DNA of 64,000 nt from Scolanthus callimorphus (Eukaryota; Cnidaria; Anthozoa; Actiniaria; Edwardsiidae). Shown piece after piece: positions 1-8,550 of this stretch (positions within the stretch are counted from its first letter, which is position 1; each line of letters starts with the position of its first letter). The stretch lies in contig CM066923.1 in assembly GCA_033964015.1 (NCBI GenBank), positions 2,232,001-2,296,000 of the forward strand, in the 5' to 3' direction. Made by a program: the position numbers and the translations under genes. The notes under the pieces were generated by a model, which did no database searches, was not told the origin of the DNA, and saw only the letters and a program-made list of their open reading frames with translations.

Positions 1-61
1 ACGTTAGAACTCATCATCCGTCTCACTTCTGCACCAGATAAACTCTCTTTTTTTTCGTCAG

Positions 62-646
62 CCTTTGAATCTCATAGACGTCTTGACTGTAGTGCCCTAT
101 TATATCATTTTAGCCGCCCAAAGGAGCCGCACTGGTTCGTTATCAGTCATGCGCGTGGCTCGAATGATGAGGATCCTTCGTATTTTCAAGCTCTCCCGTT
201 ATTCAAGTGGAATGCGCATTTTGTTGTATACCTTTCTTATAAGTCTGAAGGAACTATGGATGTTTCTGATATTCGCGGGGATGAGCGTACTCCTTTCGTC
301 CTCTGGTGTGTTTTATGCCGAGACCGCGCATGGGTTAAATACTTTTGATAGCATACCTGGTGCCTTTTGGTGGTCTGTAAGTACTGTAACGACAGTTGGT
401 TATGGAGATCAATACCCAATCTCTCTCTCGGGGAAGCTTGTCGGCAGTGCGCTTAGCGTGTTTGGAGTATTAGTCGTAGCGCTACCTGTTTTCTTGTTTG
501 TGTCGAACTTCAGGAAAGTTCTGGACACAAAGGTTTCTATATTTGAAGGCGAAGATACGAAAGATCGAGAGACTGTGCGACGTCATAAACTGGGATTTAG
601 AAACTTCAATGCAGGAGGTTATGGGAATTATCCCACATCGTGGTGA
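62..646 (+). CDS. Voltage-gated K+ channel (Shaker/Kv type), last coding exon
   Basis: This exon encodes the S3-to-C-terminus half of a six-transmembrane voltage-gated potassium channel of the plasma membrane. It follows a pyrimidine-rich tract and CAG ending at 61, so the first codon is CCT (Pro); the TTG at 65 is internal, not a start. Visible in order: S3 (LNLIDVLTVVPYY), the S4 voltage sensor RVARMMRILRIFKLSR with an Arg or Lys about every third residue, the S4-S5 linker, S5, the pore helix with FWWSV, the selectivity filter TTVGYGD at about residues 109-115, and S6. S6 reads ALPVFLFVSNF where Shaker channels have ALPVPVIVSNF, so the second proline of the PVP hinge is replaced by Phe. The cytoplasmic tail is short and ends at TGA 644-646. 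The T1 domain and S1-S2 must lie upstream of the window. Family assignment is firm; the subtype is not. Confidence 0.93.
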   Translation, partial: PLNLIDVLTVVPYYIILAAQRSRTGSLSVMRVARMMRILRIFKLSRYSSGMRILLYTFLISLKELWMFLIFAGMSVLLSSSGVFYAETAHGLNTFDSIPGAFWWSVSTVTTVGYGDQYPISLSGKLVGSALSVFGVLVVALPVFLFVSNFRKVLDTKVSIFEGEDTKDRETVRRHKLGFRNFNAGGYGNYPTSW

Positions 647-938
647 ACTAATGAGACGAGTCCCGGAGGGGGCCGTGCCCCCTTAACTTTTTTTTAAACA
701 TTAGACCCTTCCACGGTTTCTTGATCTTTGGAAATTAGCAAGTTTGTGAAATCATTAACGCTATGAAAATGAGCACCTGACAATTATTAAAAAAAATTAA
801 ATTTGTTTTACAGCGAAGGTTGTAAAATGACGAAGAGACGGCCCTAAGAATCTGATATGGCCCGGGGGTATACTTTCCCCTCGCTCGAACGAAACAACAA
901 TACATTTCACAAATTCAAAGGCCTTTACCTCGACCAAC
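647..938. other. Channel 3' flank, no gene seen
   Basis: This stretch follows the K+ channel stop and probably holds its 3' UTR. It is AT-rich with runs of A around 789-796. No AATAAA signal or convincing reading frame is seen. Confidence 0.5.
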
Positions 939-1103
939 GGACGATTCCAGCTATAAGCGCGCGCTCTTCTTTATTTAGAAATGCCCAAGCCGTGTCCTCA
1001 CAACTACCAGAATGCAGCGCGCGCTTTTTTAACAGTTTGTTCGACAAATGTCCCACATCTACCGACATGCAGCGCGCGCGTGCGTTATAGCTGCAATCGT
1101 CCA
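939..1103. mobile_element. MITE, GGACGATTCCAGCTATAA family (copy 1)
   Basis: The element begins GGACGATTCCAGCTATAA and ends with the near reverse complement TTATAGCTGCAATCGTCCA. Its interior contains alternating GC tracts and no coding potential. A second copy lies in opposite orientation at 63,747-63,887 with the same interior, including TTTGTCGAACAAA-like and AATGCCCAAGCC-like stretches. It is a non-autonomous DNA transposon. Confidence 0.8.
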
Positions 1104-1350
1104 TTGACAACTTTTCGCTGTGAAACTAGGCAAAATTTGAAAAGTCGTAGGTGCTCTTTTCAGTGATATAGATGGATTTTCATCAACTTGCTGCTTTCAA
1201 AAGTTCAAGAAACCGTAAGAGTCTAATTATCTCTGATGATGTTCTTATATTAGCAGGTTTCCGTACTTGTTATACTCTATTGAAAATCTCTTCTTGCTTG
1301 CTTTTCATCACAAAATACACTACACAGCGATATTACGTAGCGACGATGAT

Positions 1351-1530
1351 AGAGCAGATTTCGTGTGACTGTGAAAAGTACCGCGAAAGAGTTGTACCGC
1401 GCAGCGACCGTGACCGTACCACGACTACGCGATTTCGTTCGGTATCTACAGCAGGCCAGGTTCGGTACCGCCACTGCGACAGTACCGCGCCGTGTAACGG
1501 TACTTTTCACAGTCATACGAAATCTGCTCT
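1351..1530. mobile_element. TA-flanked MITE (GAGCAGATTTC family, copy 1)
   Basis: A 180-bp near-palindrome: AGAGCAGATTTCGTGTGACT at the left and its counterpart ending AAATCTGCTCT at the right. If the ends are read as GAGCAG...CTGCTC, each is flanked by TA, as for Tc1/mariner-type insertions. The interior has GTACCGC/GCGGTAC motifs forming a nearly complete hairpin. A diverged copy is at 24,725-24,899. Confidence 0.8.
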
Positions 1531-2372
1531 ATTCTGGAGCGAAAGAAAGTGGCATCAGAAACAGTAACACTAAATATTATAACAATGCTTTTATTTGTGA
1601 TGTAAAATTTTGCTTGTGATTTTCCTGCCCGAACTTTTTCAGTATTTTTATTGTATAAGTGCTTTGCTCTCATTCTGTGGAGTGTGGTCAAAAGCTTATC
1701 TTTTCGACACGTTTATTTTTCGCAAGATATTTGATGGTCATAGATGACAAATTAAACGTCTATACTACCGCCTCTATGTTGATAACACATTACGACTATC
1801 ACAGGATATTTCTACAGAAACCCATTCATAAGAAAAGCTGAATTTCCCATGACGAAGAATCGGAAGTTTTCTGCCCGGAATCGGCCACGCGAAAATGGGT
1901 CAAAACTCGTTGGTCGAACTTCTCGCCGCTTTCTTCTGTTTCTCTGGGTTCTTTTCCTTAACACACACGGGGACGCTTCGCAGGCTACTTATTCTAGTTT
2001 CCGATCTTTACTTAACGAAAAGTAGTCCTTTTCTCTTGTTATAGATTCCAGATGTCAAGTATCCATACATCACGCGCCATTTAACTGAAACAACAACAAG
2101 TCAGCATTTATCCAATCAGAAAACAGCAAATTACATTTAAGAAGCCATGTGGTAATACTTCAAAAGCAGTAGTTGTACTGGTTGAAGAAAACAAATGAAC
2201 CTTTGCTCATATGGTTCACAAACACAAAGTATTTTAATGTACTTTGAACCAGTAAAAGACTTCTTTTGAAAAGAAGTTCAGCTGTTGATCTTCGCCCGAA
2301 ACCCAGCAATTCATGAGATTTAGACACCGTCCACAATATTGCGCTTCGGTTTGAAAACTCTCGCACACTTTT
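1531..2372. other. Intergenic, no gene seen
   Basis: No exon with credible coding content was found. Around 1810-1850 is a fragment (AGAAAAGCTGAATTTCCCAT) that recurs as part of the hairpin element near 61,740-61,930. Confidence 0.4.
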
Positions 2373-2451
2373 GAAAACACAATCCAGAGTGGATTTTTTT
2401 GGAAAACACAATCCAGAGTGGATTTTTTTGGAAAACACAATCCAGAGTGGT
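2373..2451. repeat. Three-copy 29-bp tandem repeat
   Basis: The unit GAAAACACAATCCAGAGTGG followed by ATTTTTTTG occurs three times head to tail; the third copy ends in a T run. Open frames across it are repeat artefacts. Confidence 0.85.
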
Positions 2452-2588
2452 TTTTTTTATTAAACGATACCGTAACGTATTCGTGTGGACGCCCGGAACT
2501 TTCCGAAAACGAAAGCGTTAGATTTTCACTGCGCATGCGTTGCACATGCGCAATACGGCTTATTAGCGTTTTCAAAACAATAACGATT

Positions 2589-2812
2589 CATTCTCGTACC
2601 CAGAGCCCCCCGGCTCGTCTGATGCTCGCAGGGGAGGCTCTGGGGACATCCATTTGAGGGCCGTCGCCGATTGGCTGATTTTGAGCGTTGGAGCATGCGC
2701 TGAAAGATCTTTCTCTCAGGGGCTCTGTGTTAAATCTCGCGCATGCGTCAGTGGCTGTCACCAGAGCCTCCCCCACGAGGTTACGAGCCGGGGAGCTCTG
2801 GGTTCGAGAATG
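2589..2812. mobile_element. Mutator-like MITE with 9-bp target duplication (copy 1)
   Basis: Terminal inverted repeats of about 30 bp (CATTCTCGTACCCAGAGC ... GCTCTGGGTTCGAGAATG) enclose a non-coding interior. The element is flanked by the direct repeat ATAACGATT at 2580-2588 and 2813-2821, a 9-bp target duplication typical of Mutator-like elements. A shorter relative at 39,738-39,891 also has a 9-bp duplication. Confidence 0.85.
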
Positions 2813-3119
2813 ATAACGATTCGAAAGCGCTACGCGTGGCCGCGTTTTTTTTGAAAACGCAAAGAAAACGTTGCGTAACGCAATCGTATGGACCGATGGT
2901 AGCCGAAGGCCGAAGACTCTCGATCTGAAGATGTCCCTAACTCAAGTTGCTCGAGCTATTAGAAACGTTGGCGTTTTGTCAAACGGAGTTGGTCAGTACT
3001 TATCCCACCTGTTTGTGAAGATCTCCAACCGCGGCCGCATTCACCGTCGTCATAATTGTCGAATGCTACCATAGAGTGAGAAAAATAGTCACTATTTCAG
3101 TCAATCCTTGATTGCACTA

Positions 3120-3368
3120 GAGCGGTTTTACATGACTGTCGTGAAAACAATTGCAATTGAGCAATCACTAACCAATCAGAATCGAGAGAAATCCCGACTT
3201 GCTTCTAAATGGCTTTTTTCTCAGCCAATTGCAAGCCGAACCAATTACTAAGTGATGACGCAATTTTATTTACTACAGAATTTGATTGGCTGAGAAAAAC
3301 GAGTAGCCAATGAAGGCAAAGCAATCGCAATTACATAACAAGTCTTGACAGTCATGTGAAATCCGCTC
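3120..3368. mobile_element. TA-flanked MITE (GAGCGGATTTCACATGACTGTC family)
   Basis: The ends are GAGCGGTTTTACATGACTGTC and its inverse GACAGTCATGTGAAATCCGCTC, each flanked by TA (3118-3119 and 3369-3370). The interior contains paired CCAATCAGAATC/TTTGATTGGCTGAG motifs. The end sequence resembles the family at 1351-1530, suggesting related Tc1/mariner-like transposases. A solo end of this family is at about 40,463-40,485. Confidence 0.8.
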
Positions 3369-3708
3369 TAAATGTTCATTTGGGCTCGCTCTTCGCGCTT
3401 GCATAAAGTAAAGAGGGAATTTCTTGATTTTCTACTGCTTTGCTTTCCAGTACGACTTCCCTAACCAAGACCACCAAAACAAATTTTCTTACGAATCAGC
3501 AGCCTGCTGAAAAAATAGATTATTTCAGCAATCAGGTTTGGCTGAAATGGAGTTCAAATAAGCGGTGTTTTTTTTTCGATCACTTTGTTCGATGCCCTTC
3601 ATATGTGGCACATCAATAGAACTCATCAAATGCAAAAAATTGTTCGGACTGAAATTGTGAATTAACCGTGATCCTCCTCAGAGCTGTTTTAAAGGTTTGT
3701 GTGCCGGA

Positions 3709-3740
3709 CCCCCCCCCCCCCCCCCCCCCCCCCCCTCCCC
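3709..3740. repeat. Poly-C tract
   Basis: A run of about 27 C interrupted once by T. The proline-rich open frame over it is an artefact. Confidence 0.9.
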
Positions 3741-4456
3741 TCAAGCCCCCTATTTCAACTAGTAGAAGAAGCAGAAAGAGCAGATCACAATTTCCTTTCG
3801 TTGCGCGCGCCCAGATTTTGATAAGCGCATTTCATCGAGCCTCAGAAAAAAGGTAGATGAACATTCCATTATTTGTGTATAGTAAACCAAGTGTGTAGCT
3901 TTCATTATACATGCGCGCAATATGCGTTCCGCAAATGACGAATTTCTATGCTTGTAACGTCGTACTCACGCTTGCCCGTCAGGCCTATCACTAGTAGGCT
4001 TTTTGGGGCGGAGTTTCTTTATTCTCTCGCCAAGATACACATGCTCGTGTAACGACATTCGTAGGCATTCCATTTAAAACGGAGCAAGCATATTTTCTTC
4101 GTTGCGCAAGGTCTCAAAAACCATGTTATTTAAAGAAGTGAACTAGGAAAATGATATGGAAGCAGCACAACTCCTTAGAAAAATTTTTGTGGTCCCCCCT
4201 TTCAGGTGATCCCCACCAAAAAAATCCTCTGCCTGTGGATTGTCAAATACCAGATCTTAAATTACCAACTTTGCTCTTTCTACCGACTCGAAATAACGAC
4301 TTATCGTTTAGAGAGTAATCTTACTTGTATGTTGTCCTCTCCGAATTTTGTATCCCACGTGGATGCCTCTGCAGTTCGATTCCCACTTGTAAGGGTGTGA
4401 GTGAGAGATCACGATACGAGGGCAGCTGAACGGAAGAAGAGGAGTGTGGTCAGACG

Positions 4457-4622
4457 TCTCGGGTACACAACGAACCCCCTCGATTGATTGGTCGAGAGGT
4501 TTGTGATCTCTTGGTAGTAGGTGATTATAGCAGGAGAAAACAAACCTCTCAACCAATCAGGGCGCGGAATTTCTTATAATCACTTGAGTAATTATCGAAG
4601 GGGCTCGTTGTGTAACCGAGAC
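4457..4622. repeat. Inverted-repeat element
   Basis: The left arm CTCGGGTACACAACGAACCCC and right arm GGGCTCGTTGTGTAACCGAG are reverse-complement-like, with inner paired AACCTCTC/GAGAGGTTT segments. It is non-coding and probably a MITE. Confidence 0.6.
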
Positions 4623-4623
4623 C

Positions 4624-4861
4624 GAGTATCAGCCACTCCTTTGTTTTTGTTTTCGTTCGATATTATAAAGACGAATTGCGTATACAAATCTCTTAATAAC
4701 CATATAAAAACAAATGTTCATATTTCAAATTAAATCGAGAAGTTTCAAATTCAATCTAGAACATTGCTCCATATTCTCTAAATCAGCCGATGGAAATGGA
4801 TGCTTTCTCCGACTTGGTATGTTGCTATGCTGTCAAAATGGCGGCTGACACAGGCTCTTTT
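4624..4861. mobile_element. Dispersed MITE with GGCTGACACAGGCTCTTT end (copy 1)
   Basis: This stretch shares the block from CAGCCGATGGAAATGGATG through ATGGCGGCTGACACAGGCTC with the elements at 16,637-16,853 and 57,681-57,809 (in opposite orientation). The end motif is AAGAGCCTGTGTCAGCCGCC. No coding content. Confidence 0.7.
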
Positions 4862-5341
4862 GAGTACGGATGTAATGTTCCCAGTCAATTAAGCAAGGGG
4901 CTACGGAAAATACATTTTTTGACCAGATACTTCGTGCCCCGTGTTCATTGTTTATTTAAATTATTTTCTGTGTACCTTCTAGTATACCCCTTGCATCCTG
5001 CGTTAAACTTGTCTGCCCCACTCGGAATCTGGAGAGAAAGAAATATTATTTAGACTCATCCAGGAGTCCAATACTAAGGAGTGGCGATCTTTCACACTAG
5101 TCTACCCGGTTTTATTAGGAAAAAGCACTTATTCTCCTGGGTAGCGGAAAATCAACTCATTTTCCCGTTTGATCGATTATCCCTGTTTGGTCCGTGTTAT
5201 TCAGACAAGTATCAGTACTGTAGTATGCTTACCCTGTAAAATACAGTATAAGGGGCATACGAACCACTTCGCACATCCACCCTGAATATGCCTGTTAAAA
5301 AAAGAAAACAACAAAATCGAAAAACGAAGAAACACCGTGGT

Positions 5342-5435
5342 TATTCTCGAACCCAGAGCTCCCCAGCTCGTAACCTCGCGGGGGAGGTCCTGGTGACAGC
5401 CACTGACGCATGCGCGAGATTGAATGAAGAGCCAA
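5342..5435. mobile_element. Fragment of the Mutator-like MITE (one end)
   Basis: TATTCTCGAACCCAGAGCTC followed by CCCAGCTCGTAACCTCGCGG matches the right end of the 2589-2812 element in inverse orientation. It stops where the neighbouring element at 5436 begins, so it is a truncated copy. Confidence 0.6.
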
Positions 5436-5651
5436 TCTCGTATCCAGAACCCGTCATCTTTTGGCCAGTGGCACAGATTCGGGGCTCTGGGGGAATCCGA
5501 TTTGTGAGCATGCGTGATAGATTAAGATCATACAGAAAACATAATGACCTCTCAAACCGGAAACCCAGAATCTGGGTTTTGAAAAAACCCCGAAAAAATC
5601 GATTCATCTGGCCGCTGGCCAAAAGATGACGGGCTCTGGGTACGAGATTGA
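5436..5651. mobile_element. MITE, AATCTCGTACCCAGAACCCGTC family (copy 1)
   Basis: The ends CAATCTCGTATCCAGAACCC and GGGCTCTGGGTACGAGATTG are inverted repeats, and the adjoining GTCATCTTTTGGCCAG recurs inverted as CTGGCCAAAAGATGAC. The interior repeats CCAGAATCTGGGTTT. A second copy is at 46,346-46,564 with a 10-bp target duplication. Confidence 0.75.
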
Positions 5652-5655
5652 TAGA

Positions 5656-6024
5656 GTTGTGTCTTGGGGAGAATTAGAACCCTCCGAGCTGTTTCTGGCC
5701 TTCCCACAGTTCGTAAAAATGTGGGAACTGTGGGAAGGCCAGAAACACCTCGGAGACAAGACACAGCTCAGGAGACATTTAAAGGTAATAAGTCAGGGGG
5801 ATTCGCCTGGTCTGCCTTTGGGCGAGCGGGAATATCGGCCAATCAGAACGATTGTTTGCCGCCAGAGCCTACGACAAACAGCGGTTCACTCGCTCTATTG
5901 TGATTCAAATTGGAATTCTAGCCTGAAGTCGAGTCTACCGTTGACCAGTGTATTGTTTGACCAATGTATTGTTTGGTCAACAGTAGACTCAGGCTAGAAA
6001 TCCAATTTGAATCACAATAGAGCG
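5656..6024. repeat. Two adjacent hairpin elements
   Basis: At 5656-5765 the arms contain TTTCTGGCCTTCCCACAGTT and AACTGTGGGAAGGCCAGAAA. At 5891-6024 the arms CGCTCTATTGTGATTCAAAT and ATTTGAATCACAATAGAGCG enclose a second inner pair GAGTCTACCGTTGACCA/TGGTCAACAGTAGACTC. Both look like MITE remnants. Confidence 0.7.
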
Positions 6025-6199
6025 CTAAAAGGACTATTGGACTCTGATTTACAATTTTGTACTTTCATAACTACAACATTTGTCTATTTACCATGTACCG
6101 TAGAGTTTTGTACCCTTGGAGTGCTTATGTTTATGTGGGAAATGTAAACTTGTAAAGGTAAAAACGCTGAACTAACCCATTCCCTTAGCTGTTCTTTAC

Positions 6200-8550
6200 C
6201 TTCGACATGTGCCAGAGAGTGGATGTCGGTATCGGCGAGTTTTCTCACATGAAACTGTGACCGAGGGTTCGGAACACACAGGGTGGAGTTAAAGCAGTTC
6301 ACCTGTCGGCGATATTGATGTTTCTTACTTGTCCTACTAATGGACGCAACAAGTGTCCAGCCTCCACCTGTGGAAAGATAACATTAGTAGTATAGGATGG
6401 ACCGAATTAGTCCCTTTTTTGCGGCGGAATATTTATTTTGCGGCGGAATACATAATGAGCATTAAAATGCGCGTCACCACATTTCCTTGGTCAAACTGAA
6501 TATGACTTTGGAGGTTTCATCGCCAAATGTCAGCTATGATGATTAAGCCTGGTGCACACTTGCGACATAAGAAACATGTCACGCGAACAAAATTTAGTGG
6601 TTTCGAGAAGTTGAAGTCGTCAAGAAATAACATAAGATTGCTTTGGTGAAGTAATCTAAGGGGCCGACCATTAACTTTTGAGTGGCTTTTTGAAAAAAAT
6701 ATCCTGCAAGGGCCGAAAAAATTTCCTGCACAGCAAATGGTGACTAAAATTCTTTTTATTGGAAAAAAATTCTCACCGCTTAACAGCACCGAAATCAAAG
6801 TTAATGGTCGGCCCCTAATGAAGATCCATGGAAAATATTGATTGTTTCAATTATTTTCCCGTACTTTTTTCGTTGCAACATAACGTCCTTATGTCGCTAG
6901 TGTGCACCAGGCTTTACAGAGGATAAATATAACAAGATAAAATGTCAGCAGCGGATTTCAGGGGAGGTGGGTTGGTGGGTTGGGCGGACGCATTCCCTTT
7001 TGCGATACAAAATTGTTATTGTCTAGTTCTTCAAACCAGAAACGCACCCACCAAAACTTGGGATCCGCCCCTGAATGTTAAAAAGATAGAAACCCATTAT
7101 GAAATACCATTCTCCCTGTCTCATGCAATTCCTGGGCACGCTTTTGGAAGTCTGCGTCCAGTTTTTTCTCCCGCAACGCGTGTTGGAGTGTAGGGGAGAA
7201 AAGATGACTTCAAGCTAGCGAGAATTAGTTAGGGGTGCGCGAGGCTAAGCCCCATTTTACTCACCAAATCTCTCCATGTCACAGAAGACGGTTCTGATAA
7301 TGTTCCCATGCCACTGAACTGGGTAGTAACCGTTGACTGCGTGATTGTTGGCGCTCTTGATTTTGGAGCAGGATCTTTCAACTTCTTGCAACTTTGCTTG
7401 TTTCTATATCGTATATCATTCTGGCATGAGACGACACTATATTTTCTAATCAGCAAAGGCTGTTTCTTTTGGAAGTTTAAGAGAAACTGATATTTGCAGC
7501 TGGGACGTTTTTTTTTCGTATAATACTAATTAAGCATTAGAGCACAACTTTCTAGGACTTTATCGGAGTTTACAATGTTCTCGTCTCTCCCAACATCACG
7601 CGTGCTCTATTCGTTGATAAAGGATTGCTTTATCTTTGAAATAGAGCATAGATTTGGACCAATCAGAGCGCGCGTTATATCGTAGCTACATTATAAATTC
7701 CTATAAAACACTCCTAGTTCTACTTATAGCTCCCAGTGACAGACGAAAAAGTATTACACCGCCCAATGCGTAAAATAAATAAATAGAAATGTGATATTAT
7801 CGAGCGCCTTTTTGAATTCAATTGTGTCCGGAAAGTCGTTTGACCATCAACTTTTATACCACAACGCGCGCGTTTCTCGAATTCTGATTGGCTCTCAGCC
7901 GTGGGTACATTAAAGTATATACCACGGAACGCGCCATCATCAGCACGCACGCTGTATTTATTTTTGCCTTTTTGCTGTCCGTATCAAAAAATGTCCTGTT
8001 TTTCCGTGGTATGTCCTCTTATATACCACGGAATGACGTAATAAAGTGGTCAAAATGTACTGCGGACCCACTCGGCGTTTTGACCACTTTATTACGTCAT
8101 TCCGTGGTATATAAGAGGACATACCACGGAAAATCAGAGGACATTTGTTAATTTTATATTATATGGTCCGTAAAATAATGCGAATGGGTTTCGTCAGACT
8201 GGTAAGAGTGAACATTTTCTTTAAAACTAAATTATCAAATTAAATCTACGATTTACCTTATTACTGTCAAACCCATGGATGAACCATTTTCTTGTGATAA
8301 CATCTTGCGGAAACAACTCCTTGCTCGCATCATTAAACTCGCATGATCTTGTTCTAAGGCAAAAATTGACGCTGTAGCATCTTTCATCTGTGAAACAAGT
8401 TTCCAAGCATTCTCTGACATCTGCACAGACTTTAGTTTTGTATGCGTGGTTCTTGAAATATCTATCCAGTTCTGTTAGGAGTGAATTACTACATTTCCTC
8501 GAGTAAACGGCGAGGACACGGTGCAGAAAAACGAGCGCGAAAACTTTCAT
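6200..8550 (-). CDS. Secreted PAN/Apple + fibrinogen-like protein (5' three exons)
   Basis: I assembled three exons: 8550-8257, 7403-7265 and 6367-6200. Exon 1 starts at ATG 8550-8548 and encodes a signal-peptide-like N-terminus (MKVFALVFLHRVLAV) and a PAN/Apple-type module with Cys in VCADVRECLETCF, ERCYSVNFC and RSCEFNDAS, ending IHGFDSNK. Exon 2 encodes RSCSKIKS...GYYPVQW and VFCDMERFG, resembling the start of a fibrinogen-like domain. Exon 3 begins GGGWTLVASI and continues with NCFNSTLC and KLADTDIHSLAHVEG. Donors are GTAAAT, GTGAGT and GTAAAG. Phases 0, 1 and 1 match the paralogue at 38.4-44 kb, and exon 3 is 168 bp in both. Later exons were not found to the left. Role inferred: extracellular recognition or adhesion. 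The upstream limit of exon 2 is the least certain boundary. Confidence 0.75.
6546..6913. mobile_element. PIF/Harbinger-like MITE with a nested second element
   Basis: The ends AGCCTGGTGCACACTTGCGACA and TGTCGCTAGTGTGCACCAGGCT are inverted repeats, flanked by TTA at 6543-6545 and 6914-6916. Inside it lies another TAA-flanked MITE (6660-6815). The composite sits in the intron between exons 2 and 3 of the minus-strand PAN gene. Confidence 0.8.
6660..6815. mobile_element. Nested MITE, GGGGCCGACCATTAA family
   Basis: The element begins GGGGCCGACCATTAACTTT and ends AAAGTTAATGGTCGGCCCC, flanked by TAA at 6657-6659 and 6816-6818. A lone end of the same family (TTTAATGGTCGGCCCC) is at about 40,568-40,586. 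Insertion inside the 6546-6913 element makes this the younger of the two. Confidence 0.8.
7991..8145. repeat. Long near-perfect inverted repeat in a PAN gene intron
   Basis: The arms run from ATGTCCTGTTTTTCCGTGG to CCACGGAAAATCAGAGGACAT. The inner part (TACCACGGAATGACGTAATA and its inverse, then GTGGTCAAAA/TTTTGACCAC) is essentially perfect. The loop is short, so the strand could fold into a long hairpin. Confidence 0.85.

Noticed and set aside
2800..2812. B-box-like GGGTTCGAGAA, suggestive of a tRNA or SINE promoter
   Set aside because: It is part of the terminal inverted repeat of the Mutator-like MITE; no A-box or cloverleaf accompanies it.
2654..2928. Arg/Ser-rich open frames near 2.6-2.9 kb
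   Set aside because: They lie across a Mutator-like MITE and its flank and have no conserved motif.
3965..4000. Minus-strand CTAG|TGATAGGCCTGACGGGCA before GTGAGT, resembling the last exon of the plus-strand PAN gene
   Set aside because: The similarity (GGCCTGAC-GGCA) is only about 20 bp and the reading frame is not supported, so I did not add it to the minus-strand PAN gene.
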